Below, piece by piece: positions 1 through 19,400 of a DNA stretch of 64,000 nt. The notes beneath the pieces are model-generated. The model made no database searches, was not told the DNA's origin, and worked only from the letters and a program-made list of their open reading frames with translations. The DNA comes from Cordilura impudica (taxonomy: Eukaryota; Arthropoda; Insecta; Diptera; Scathophagidae), in NCBI GenBank assembly GCA_963682025.1, contig OY821519.1:146424312-146488311 (forward strand), read 5' to 3'. Made by a program: the position numbers and the translations under genes. Each line of letters starts with the position of its first letter. Position 1 is the first letter of the stretch.

Positions 1-71
1 TGGCATAAGAAAGTATTACCACATATTTTCTTATCGTTAAAATTAAAAATTAAATATTAAAAATTAATAAA

Positions 72-845
72 AATTAGTTATTTATTGTTCGGTTTAAGAT
101 CATGTATATATTTTTCTAATTAAAGAAAGAAAGATAATAATTTTTGTAATTTAAGAGATATATTGAAAAAAAATTGAAGACAGCGCTAGATGGGGTAGCT
201 ACTTTCGAACAAAGCGACTTGTTCGTCTTCAGCATCCTTCTGCCTACTACTTCAACTCATGCTTAATCAACTACGTATTTAACTCAACATTTGAAAGAAA
301 AGAACATGAACAATATTTCTCTTACATTACAAAAATTATTATCTTTCAACAATATCAACAATACAGAACAATAACATACAGCACAATAACATACATACAT
401 ACATACAATAAAATACAGTACAATGTATTTGTGTAATCTGTTAAAATTTCACATGCCATTACAGTTCCATCTAGAGGACAATGGCAAAAACAAAGAGCTG
501 TTCACATTAAAAGACTTGTAATTGATGTGGCTATGTTAATGTAGAGAAAGCTAAAAAATTGGAAAAACTCAGCTTGTTCGTACAAACTCTCGTATATAAA
601 AAGAAAAACATTTCCCATGTTCTTTTCTTTCAAATGTTGAGTTAAATAGTTGATTAAGCATGAGTTGAAGTAAAAGGCAGAAGGATGCTGAAGATGAACA
701 AGTCGCTTTGTTCGAAATTAGCTACTCCATCTAGCGCTGTCTTCAATTTTTTTCCAATATTTCTCTTACATTACAAAAATTATTATCTTTCTTTCATTAG
801 AAAAATATATACATGATCTTTAAACCGAACAATAAATAACTAATT
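72..845. repeat. Fold-back element with ~235-bp inverted arms
   Basis: The left arm (72-308) and right arm (616-845) are reverse complements over almost their full length with few mismatches and small indels. They enclose a spacer of about 307 bp. Both arms carry the same landmarks in inverted order, for example a segment reading GACAGCGCTAGATGG on one arm and CCATCTAGCGCTGTC on the other. The spacer start (about 311-348) repeats the sequence at 756-794 in direct orientation. No coding capacity is seen. This is a fold-back or long-TIR non-autonomous DNA element; its superfamily is unknown. The flanks are A-rich and low complexity, so no target-site duplication could be fixed. Confidence 0.8.
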
Positions 846-9536
<8,691 letters not shown>

Positions 9537-9736
9537 NNNNNNNNNNNNNNNNNNNNNNNNNNNNNNNNNNNNNNNNNNNNNNNNNNNNNNNNNNNNNNNN
9601 NNNNNNNNNNNNNNNNNNNNNNNNNNNNNNNNNNNNNNNNNNNNNNNNNNNNNNNNNNNNNNNNNNNNNNNNNNNNNNNNNNNNNNNNNNNNNNNNNNNN
9701 NNNNNNNNNNNNNNNNNNNNNNNNNNNNNNNNNNNN
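9537..9736. other. Assembly gap (200 N)
   Basis: Exactly 200 N, a common placeholder for a gap of unknown size. It sits at the end of the AAT array, so the array probably caused the break. Confidence 0.99.
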
Positions 9737-9996
9737 AGTTGAAAGAATTATCGGATTATAACAGTTATGAGCCTTGCATTGAAGTTATTCCAGATGAAGA
9801 AAAAAGTAATTCTGAGAATGATGACAGAACTGTTGATGATGATGGTGATTCTAACTTTTCAGTAGAAGGTACAAGTTCAAAGAATGAGTATCAAAACCAA
9901 TATCATAAGGATGCCGTAGAACTTTTTAAACAAATAAAAGAGAAATACAAAACGCCACAGAGTAGAGCTGAAAGAACTCAACTTCATTTATTCTAA
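9737..9996 (+). pseudogene. 3' end of an unidentified acidic protein, cut by the gap
   Basis: The frame is open from the N gap to a TAA at 9994-9996 and has no ATG near its start, so the beginning is lost in the gap. The roughly 85 residues are acidic in the middle (DDRTVDDDGDSN) and end in a charged segment (ELFKQIKEKYKTPQSRAERTQ). The tail faintly resembles a segment seen in transposon-associated insect proteins, but I do not recognise the family. It may be a transposon remnant or a real terminal exon. Its size and position cannot decide between these. Confidence 0.35.
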
Positions 9997-10049
9997 CTTT
10001 GAAGCGTCTGTTTAATAGAAAGGTTTTTATGAAATTTAACATTTTGGGG

Positions 10050-10700
10050 CCGGACAGCCTAGGCTTTTAGGATGTTTAAAATAACATGGGACCCTATTCT
10101 ATCGAAGGCTTTTTCAAAGTCAATTGATAGCGCCGTGAAGTGGTATAAAGTTAGATATGTGCAGACGTACGTCATTACAAGTTTTGTTTGTTTTGAATGC
10201 AACTTGTTCTTTGGCAATTAGATTTTTCTTATCCATGTACCTTGATAATCCCATGGCGATGATTCTTTCGAGTATTTTTGTGAGAGAAGGGAGTAGAGAT
10301 ATGGGTCGGAATTCTCCGACGGAAGAGCTGTTTTTGGTTTTGGGAATTGGCACTGTTGTAGCTAATTTCCAGGAGTGAGGAATGTTTCCACTTTTATATA
10401 TAGTATTATACAACTCCAAAAATTTGAATTTGGTGGTATGGGTTAGTGATTTAATCATCTGATAAGATATGCAATCAAACCCAGGGGTTGTACCTTTGAC
10501 TTTTTTAAAGATATGCAATCAAACTCAGGGGTTGTACCTCTGACTTTTTTAAAGCAGGTGGATAGCTCAAGCATATTGATTGGTTCCTCCATATAAGAGG
10601 CAATTTTGTCCAATGTATTGTTGATGATCGAATTGTATATTCTTAGAGGAGATAAATAATTAGGGTAAATTGCTATCTGATGAATACTCAGTCCATTCAC
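10050..10700 (-). pseudogene. Truncated reverse transcriptase of a Jockey/I-like LINE
   Basis: Read on the minus strand, the fragment shows non-LTR reverse transcriptase motifs in order: TTPGFDCISYQMIKSL, IPHSWKLATTVPIPK, FRPISLLPSLTKILERI, and near 10090-10140 a frame with SIDFEKAFDRIG. It stops before the catalytic YADD box. A segment of about 50 bp (10462-10505 and 10511-10552) is duplicated in tandem, repeating the TTP(G/E)FDCIS coding sequence and breaking the frame. It has no endonuclease part. It belongs with the gag-like relic just upstream at 11230-11580, so both are probably pieces of one dead element. Confidence 0.8.
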
Positions 10701-11229
10701 TGCCGAAATGATTAGCTATTTTCAGTGGATCGATGAGGGTTTCGTTAGGTGTGTTTATACCTGTTATGGTTGTAAAAGAGCTTCTCTGTGTGATTTTGTT
10801 TATTCTTTTCCATATGTTGGCAATCGGCGTGTTTCTGTTTATTGGTTTTGTGTATATCTCAAAACTGGATTTTTTTTAGCAAATTTTAATTCATTTCGGA
10901 ATATGGCATTGGTTTTCTTGTTGGAAATCAGGTTTCCCTGAGTGGGATTGGATTGGAATTCATTCCACTAGTGCATTTTTTCATCTCGTAGTATTGAAAG
11001 TGTGGGGTTCCGCCATGGAATGTGTAAATTGGCTGCAGTTCGTATCGCTTTGGATATTATTGCTGCATCCCTGTTACTGGTTGCCGTGAGTGTTCTACTG
11101 GTGATCCTGTTCTGCTTTCAGAGAGTATTTTGGTATATCTGCTAAATGTATTAAAAATTTACATATTTTTACAGGATCAGTGCTCTGACAAGTTTATGGT
11201 TGTTTTTATTGGAAAATTATTATTGGACA

Positions 11230-11580
11230 TTTTTTGTCGTTAGATGAGTGATCACTTGAGCAGTTGGTGCAGAAAATGCGGGTAATTTCTGTTTTGTCAT
11301 GTGGAGGTAAGCTGCATTGGGGGCATGTTGGGTTTCCTTAGCAGCGTTTTTTGGCGTGGCCTAATCATTGACAATTCTTACACTTATACCAGGCTACATC
11401 TACTGTAGTGGACAAACGATAGAGATCAAAAGTCAGAACTATTTTACCGGTTGGTATTCTGGTTTTACAGTCTTCATCGAGCTTATTGAATTTGTATACT
11501 GCTGTGACTCCTTGTTCTTTCATTTCTCGGACTATTTTTGTTTCTGAAACTTCTTTTAACCCTTTATGGAGCTAAGCGTA
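11230..11580 (-). pseudogene. ORF1 (gag-like) relic of a Jockey-type LINE
   Basis: The minus-strand translation gives a zinc-knuckle region with spaced cysteines (KCKNCQ, then GHAKKRC, NPTCPQCSLP, IFCTNCSSDHSSNDKKCP), preceded by a segment reading KEVSETKIVREMKEQGVTAV and TGKIVLTFDLYRLSTTVDVA. This is the usual order in Jockey-clade ORF1 proteins, a PRE_C2HC-like segment followed by CCHC knuckles. Several stops interrupt it (for example after CQ and after KKRC). The stretch up to about 11990 upstream shows no clear coding. Confidence 0.7.
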
Positions 11581-11989
11581 TCATGAAGTTTGCAGGAAAT
11601 TTTGCACAAATTTTGTTTTGGTCCTAATGAATTTTACAGCAACGCGTGGGTTAAGTGTAAGGATAAGTAAATTGCCGTTCCGTAATAGGGAGATTAATTA
11701 TACACAGTGCTAATAGCCTCAACACCTTTTTTTAATAGCGAATGGACTTAGTTTTGACAATGCTTTTCAGGGTCAGTTGGTGAAATTAAAATACATTTTG
11801 GGTTGCTATTGATATTATTTTTTTGGCGTGGGAAGGTCGGGGTTTCTCTTTAGATTGGATTTTGTATAAAATCACCCAACAGGTGGAATCTGTTGTTTGA
11901 GTATTTGTCCGGTGACCCCAGAGCCATATTTTATTTTCTTTTTTATATTTGCGTTACTTTAAGATTATTTGTGTTATTCCGAAAACAAG

Positions 11990-13446
11990 TAAAAGAAAAT
12001 AAAAGTTAGTTAAACACGTGTGAGTTTAGTAAGAAAAAATACTAATGAGCGACAAGTGTTAGTTAATGAAAAACAATCGTTCACTTTGAATGATAGCCGA
12101 TTACTGTAAAATGTTTAGTTTTCTTAAAATGTTTACATTTTCATACGTCATTCCTCGCCTATTTGGTCTAGAGGCTCCAAATTCAAAACCAAACTGCTGC
12201 AGGTTATGATGAACATTTTAAGCCTAAGTAGTACGACCCACTCTGCCTTTGGGAAAAAGAGTTTTTCTTTTTCAAATAAGACACAATACATTTATTAAAT
12301 CGGGTGAACAATTCCTTAGATAAGTCAAATTAATGTGACAATCTATGGGATTCCAAACAATTTTTTATGGGATGGACATGAAAAAAATATTATATTTTTT
12401 GCCTTAACGAACTCAATTCTTAAATATTATAATATATCCTTGGAAAGCTAGTTTATACAGCATATCATTATTGGAAAAATGTTATAATGTCTTTAATTAA
12501 GAAAAAAAAGTTTAACAGGAAAAACATTTCTTTTAACGCTTTTCTATGGCCAAGATTTCCGAAAGTTCACTTTTCATTTACACATTATCATTGTACCCAT
12601 AAAACAAACAAAAAATATATTCATATTGGCTATGTTATGTATGCATAATAAATTAGAGGTTGCTTTAGAAAATCTAGGTTAAAACCTAGGCTAAAAAATA
12701 GCTGGCATATTAAAAAGAAGAAAAAAGTATTCGCAAAAATATGTTAATTTGACAACAAACCCATTAAACCACCCCATAAAAAAGCACCTAACATTTTACT
12801 GTTTCAATCACTGCCATAAGATCAAACCCAAGTTTTAAATGTGGCATACCGTTAAATAGAACTTCGACACGCTGTTTATATGGATCAAATATGAAAAATT
12901 TTTAAAAATGGGTGATTATTAAGAGATTTTTAAAATTTAAAAATTAGTTTAGAATAATTTTAGCACTTCGCACTCAGCCATAATTCAATTTATTTAGGAA
13001 TTAGTCCATATATATTTTTTTTTAATAAATGAAGACATATATTTTTACAAATAATCCTTTTTTATTGTTCTTTCGTTTATATGTGTTTGTAATTCTAGCA
13101 AATGCACATAAATAATTAGGTTAAATTTAGTTTGCATAAGGATGATTATATCATAATAATTTAAATTGTAATGCATTTTTAAAATACGTTTTTTGTTTAC
13201 AAAATATTTGTAATGAAAATAAATAAATAATGGCCAAGTTATGTAATTAAAAATAAAGGATTGTTTTTTCTTTAAGTCAATTTCAAAAGAAAACAAAAGA
13301 ATTACAATTATACAATTTTGTCATAAAATTGTTATATGTTGGTTTTTGTTATTATAATGTTTGTATAAATGGCTTTGGTTTTGATGTTGTAGCTTAGGGT
13401 TTCTCCTTTTATTCTTTGACGTTATTTTATTTACCAATTATTCCAC
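11990..13446. other. AT-rich 3' flank of Psa, no gene seen
   Basis: This is AT-rich DNA without recognisable protein similarity or clear repeats. Open frames here (for example minus strand 13045-13296) are short, hydrophobic and AT-driven. Confidence 0.5.
13408..13431 (-). terminator. Candidate Psa polyadenylation signals
   Basis: On the minus strand, AATAAA hexamers occur at 13431-13426 and 13413-13408, 16 and 34 bases past the Psa stop codon. The first is very close to the stop. More AT-rich hexamers lie further downstream, so the site actually used is not settled. Confidence 0.35.
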
Positions 13447-16334
13447 TTATTCCTTTTTTAAATAGGCAGTCAATGAATCGCGATCTCGTTTCAACCAGGC
13501 TGAATTTAGACGTATTGTTTCAACGGCTTGTGATACGGTACGTTCAGTACCAGGGAATTGTTTACTCTTAAAGAATTCTTCTACCTCAAGAGCACGTTCT
13601 TCGGAGGCGAAATTCTCAATGAGGTATTTGATTAAACGTGCCAATAGAAAACCACCCTGAAACAGAAAACAACACAAAGTTTAAAGAAAGATTAAATAGT
13701 ATATTTCCTATTAAAAAGTCAGAGTCTGAGATCGTTGATTTTAAACATAAATAGAAAGTATTTTGAGGACATTTAAATCTGATTTTCATCAGTATCATTA
13801 AACATACTTGATATTGTTGCAATAATTTTTGATTATTTTCCTTGAAGAATTGCCAGGCCATATCACGACCCTTGGGATTAACAGCAACAGCTACAATAAC
13901 AAATACGGAATCTTGTGCACGAACTTCACCCTACACAAATAAAAGAAAAACACTTTTAATAATCTAGAAAAAAAAAAAAACGTTTTATCTACAAAACCAA
14001 ATTACCGACATCGCAAAATCGATAACTTTGCGTAATAAATCCACATTACCAATACAGCCTAATGCACGTGAAATACGATCTTGTTCCTCGTGTAAATCGG
14101 TGGCACGATACAATGAAAGCATTTCTTCGAAAATGGCAACATCACCATCTTGTAAGATGGCTTTATAACACGTAGAACGTAAGTCAGCTGTGACGGGGCA
14201 AACATTATTGGCATGATTGCGGAAACTGAGAATAAAATTATGATAAAATTATAAAAAAAAAACAAGAAAATTAACAACCGGAAATATTTATTGAATTTAC
14301 CGTTTTTGAGCTTCTTCTATAACATCTTTACAACGGAAAGATACCAAACGGGAAAGTACTAAACTGCGTAATAATGTATCTAAATGATTTTCACCTTCAC
14401 GTACTTCCCAACCTAAGCGATCTGCTACGGGACGATATAGTTTCTCGCCATACTTATTAAAGTTATCCATTAAGTCTGTGTGTGATATTAAAATGTGTAG
14501 ATTTGACAATGAGTTTGTGATAGCAGTCCAAACAGTGTAATTGGTTTCATTGCGATACGAATCGATAAGCTCAAGAACTTCAGCAGTACTAGCTTGACCG
14601 GCCTGCACCATAGCAAACATATCATCGATTAAGCCTAAACGATCCAAAGGTGGTAATTCCATATTGCGTACAGCTGGCATAAGTTTCTCTAACATTTCTT
14701 TGGAGTAGCGTGTGCGATAATAACCCACCGTGCCAGGGTTGACCTTAATCCAGTCATCAGCACTTACATCGTCCAAAACTACTTCCATGGATTTCTTATC
14801 TAATAAGAAAGTCTTAGCTATGCTCTTAGGTTTTTTGGAGGTAGAAACTGTTATAGGAATCACCCAGGTATAGTCGCCATCGGGCTTAGAACCATCGGCA
14901 GTAAACTTTTCCTGCTTTAAACGCAGCACACGTTTCTTGTCTTCCAATTGTTCACACTCTACACTAACGACAGGGAAACCTTTAAGTTTAATCCAAGAAC
15001 TCATTACCTCAGCGACAGGTTTAGAACTAGCCTCTTGCAGAGCAGCCCACAGATCTTCGGTAAATGTATTTTTATACTGATGGCGTGTCAAATAAATATT
15101 CATTCCTTTACGGAAATCAGTTTCACCGATATAATCGTGTAACATGCGAATTACCGAAGCACCCTTATTATAACTAATTTCATCAAAAATTTCATCTATT
15201 TCACAAGGATGACCCACCGGCACTTCGATGGGATGTGAATTTTTCAATGAATCTAATTCTAAGGCTCGTGTATACATGTCAGTTACAAACTGAGTCCATA
15301 TATCATATTCTGGGAATAAGTGGTTCACACATAGGAATTCTACAAAAGATGCATAACCTTCGTTAAGCCATAAATGTGTCCACCATTCCATGGTTACCAA
15401 ATTGCCTGAAAACAAAAGAAAACTCTGAAGTTAAAAAAAATACGCTTATCGATTTATTAAAACTAAATGGCTTTTAATATGGTAAATAAAAATTTATCAA
15501 TATTTTATTGTACATACCAAACCACTGATGAGCAATTTCATGTCCCACAGTTAAAGCTATGGATTGTTTGCGCATTAATGAAGTATTTTTGGGATCGACA
15601 AGAACAAATGTCTCACGATATGTAACCAATCCCCAATTTTCCATGGCACCAGCAGAGAAATCAGAAATAGCTATTAAATCCATTTTGGGCAAAGGATAAG
15701 CAATGTTGAAATAACTCTTATAATAGGGCAAAACTTTGGTCGCTACTTCCAGTGCAAATAACCCCTGTTCCTTTTTGCCAACCGGTGTAAAGACACGCAC
15801 CAAAACACCGTCTTCTGACTTTCCCTCAACATGATCGTATTCTCCTACAACAACGGCCACCAAATAGGTAGACATAATTGGTGTGCGATCAAAACATATT
15901 CGACGTAAACCACCATCTAAACACTCTTCTTGGTTCACTGGCATATTCGACAAAGCCACTCGATCTTGTGGTACAATAAGGGAAACATCAAATGTCGATT
16001 TAATAGCTGGTTCATCCCAGCACGGGAAACAACGTCGAGCATCAGTGGCCTCGAATTGTGTTACTCCAGCATAACGTTCTTCACCACTTTGTGTAAAATA
16101 TTTACTACGATAGAATCCTTTCATTTTATCATTCAATTCACCGGCAAAGCTCATATTTAGTTTGACTACATCACCAACTGGCAATTCTTTCTCAAATATT
16201 AGTGTTGCTGTTTCATTTTCTATCGAATAACATGTTTTCAGAGGTTTAAGTATTTCACCATTCAATTCCAATTCACTACTATTGATAGTAATGTCTAAAG
16301 CATTCAAAGTGATGACATTTGTTGGAGAAATAAT
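13447..16334 (-). CDS. Psa: Psa 3' exon block (five exons)
   Basis: Exons in transcript order are 16334-15518 (beta-rich N-terminal domain, GAMEN and HEXXH; the intron splits the Gly after QWF), 15405-14301 (rest of the catalytic domain from NLVTMEWWTHLWLNEGYA into the helical ERAP1-like domain), 14225-14006, 13930-13808 and 13656-13447 (ending TAYLKKE). The four introns inside the block are about 70-150 bp each. Acceptors are preceded by T-rich tracts. A short AAC/AAT run lies about 90 bp upstream of the first acceptor. The block contains no frameshift or stop. Confidence 0.96.
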
Positions 16335-16430
16335 CTGAAAAAAAAAACAATTCAAAATTATTGAGGTTGAAAATTTTCAAGCTCAAGATCAAATAAATGT
16401 TTTGTAGTTTAAAAGCTATTAAACAACAAC

Positions 16431-16484
<54 letters not shown>

Positions 16485-19400
16485 TTATTATTACATAATT
16501 ATTAAATAAATAAATAATAATAATAATATTAAATGTTGTTGCAATTAACATATGGCTTATGGGAGAAATCCATGCACAGCAGATTTGTCATCTCTGATTT
16601 CAATTCATCATAAATATAGTAGATTGCCTTTTCGGTTTTCAAAAAATTATGTCTTGAAAATTTGTAAATAAAAGTCACCTATATTTTTTAAACTATACAA
16701 CATTTTGGTCTCATTATAAATATGAAGATATTGCCTTAAAATGGTATGCACATCAAATGTACAATTAAGTTACCGCCGTTTGACAAAAGATCGCTCCACG
16801 AGTAAATTATGTTAAAATTCACCGATGTAAATCGTCATTATCGTCAGTTGGACATCTATCCCCAACATAACCTAGAAATATTACTATTACGTCGAGATTT
16901 GAGCCGAATAGCGTCATTTGAGGAATTTTTGATTTAATTCTTCAATTTGATAAAGTCAAATACACATAAGCCAAATATTCATAGAATAAACTCTTGTTGT
17001 GCACGAGTATTTTGTGGAATCAGTCTGGTGTCGTGTATTATCAGTTGCTCAAAGCGAAAGAAACCATTTCTGGGGATGTCTATCGAACACTTAAGTAAAA
17101 CGTACCCAATACTACTCAAGACTCGACAAAGTTATTCCCCTGCCCGATAATGATCTTCTAAATGTTGCCGCACCGGTCATTGGTGACCCAATTTGGTAAC
17201 ACTCAATTGGGAAGTTTTACCCCACCCACCGTATTCCTTATGATTTCCACTTGTTTCGATCGAATACGCATAAGACTGTCTGAGCAGCACTTCACATCAT
17301 ATGTAGAAACCAAAAATTGGATCAGTTCCCGCAAGCATTCTTCCGACGCGGTATCGGTATGCTGCAACTTCAGAAATATTATTTATTAACTGAAAATTAT
17401 TGTTATAGATGTAAGGTAGTTTCGAACCATCTCTCTTTAGGTTTATTTTTTATATATGTATGTTTTATAAAAATGATTTTTGAAAATTAAATTAAAAAAA
17501 ATAAAAAAATAAAAAACATCAATATTTTTACCAGCAGCAGATTTACCCATATGCCACCCTTAAGCACTATTAAAAAATTATCTGAAATACATATTAAAAC
17601 CAGAAAATTATAGTTAGACTACACTATAGATAGCCTAGACCACATGAATACCCTATACTAGTGATAGCGAACCTATGAGATTTTTGGTGACACTCGAATT
17701 TTTTACGATTTTTTAGTAAATTTTTTTTAGAAAAATTTAATATTGCTTTTATTTCATATTTTTCAGATGTTAATGCAATTTTATTAAAATTTATATTTGT
17801 TCATCGCAATGCATAGAAAAATAACAAAAATACAATTTCTGTTGTAATTCTAAGAAGAACACTTGTTTTTATTATGCCTCTAAGCCTACTTACCCGGCCA
17901 ACCAGAAAATGTGATGACAACTTTTTCACCAACAAATTGTCGACAATAATTTGTTAAAAAATTATGATTGCTGGCCTAAACGACATATTTATGTATTTAT
18001 TTATTTATATTTTTTTTTAATATGTATAATATAAATATAATATAAATATAATATAATATATGTAATAAAGTTTAAAGTTTAAATTTATTGAGTCTTTTTT
18101 TCTACAATATAATGATACAGCAACAATAACAAAAGATAACTTAAGACTATAGTGTAATATCTTTAATACAATATTTGTGGAATTGCAGCCATGCTTTCAA
18201 TATATAGTGAAAATTGTGTAACAAACTATTTTAATTTCAACGCCCATAGCAGGAGAGTGTATCTCTTAAAATAAACTTAAAACTAACTTAAACCTAACAT
18301 TACATACTAATAAAAAAAAATAAAAACAAACGCAAAACTGAAAATAAATTTAGAAAGGGCAAATTCAACCCCTATGAGTACCAGGAGTACTTTTCCTATA
18401 AAAATTGGGACATAAAGAAACAGATAACTCAGAGCGAGTACATTCTTCATTCATGTAACCAATAGGAGACAAATAATTAATATTTGTCCAGTTAAAGTCT
18501 CGTTGAGAATTAAAAATATCTTTAACATATTTGTTTTCATGATTAGATATTCTTAGTATAAACCTCTTTAAAATATCACCGACATAATGGCCAATGGGTG
18601 TAATATTTGATTCATTATAAATAAAGAAATTCGAAAAACGTTTGGAGAAAGATTCAAAATATTTCCCAATACAGCATTTTAAAACTTTACGCTCTAAAAT
18701 TTCCAATTCCTTAACAATTATCAGTGATATATTAAACCAAATTGGGAATCCATATAAAAAAACAGGTCTTATGCTGGTTTTGTATAATAAAAATTTTGTT
18801 TTTATTGGTAAATCTTTATTATGTAAAATTTTAGAAAACGTGCCAATAATTTGATATGTTTTTTTTTATCACTTGCCTTGCATGCTTATTAAACTTTAAA
18901 AGCTTATTAAATGATATACCAAGATATTTTAGATTTTCTCTAAATGGAATTTCAGTCCCTTCGAGGAAGAGACTTAAAGTCTTACTTTCAGGAACAACAA
19001 AGTTCCTGCATTTACCTGAAGCATTGCGAATACAAATTGCTTCACATTTTGATGCATTAATTTTAATTCCCCAATCATTATAAAACTGTTTCACTATTGA
19101 GAGGTGATTTGAAACTTGGCTTAAAGCGGTAATGGGTGACTCATTGTGGGCGTAAAGCAAAGAGTCATCGGCGTATAAAATACCTACAGAATTTATATTA
19201 AAATGAGGAAAATCATGCATAAAGATATTATATAGGTGAGGAGCTAAAATCGAGCCTTGTGGAATACCACAACCAATATTCCCAAAACCCGATAAATTTC
19301 CATTAAATTGGACACAAAACATTCTATTAAAAAAAAAAACTATGAAAAATTTTAACAATTGAGGAGTCAAAACCAATCTGGATCATTTTAAATAGAACTC

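Noticed and set aside
13045..13296. Minus-strand open frame downstream of Psa
   Set aside because: AT-rich, hydrophobic by composition, with no conserved pattern.
17655..17700. hAT-like terminal sequence (GTGATAGCGAACCTATG)
   Set aside because: Only one end is present and no partner, duplication or coding sequence was found. A chance match cannot be excluded.
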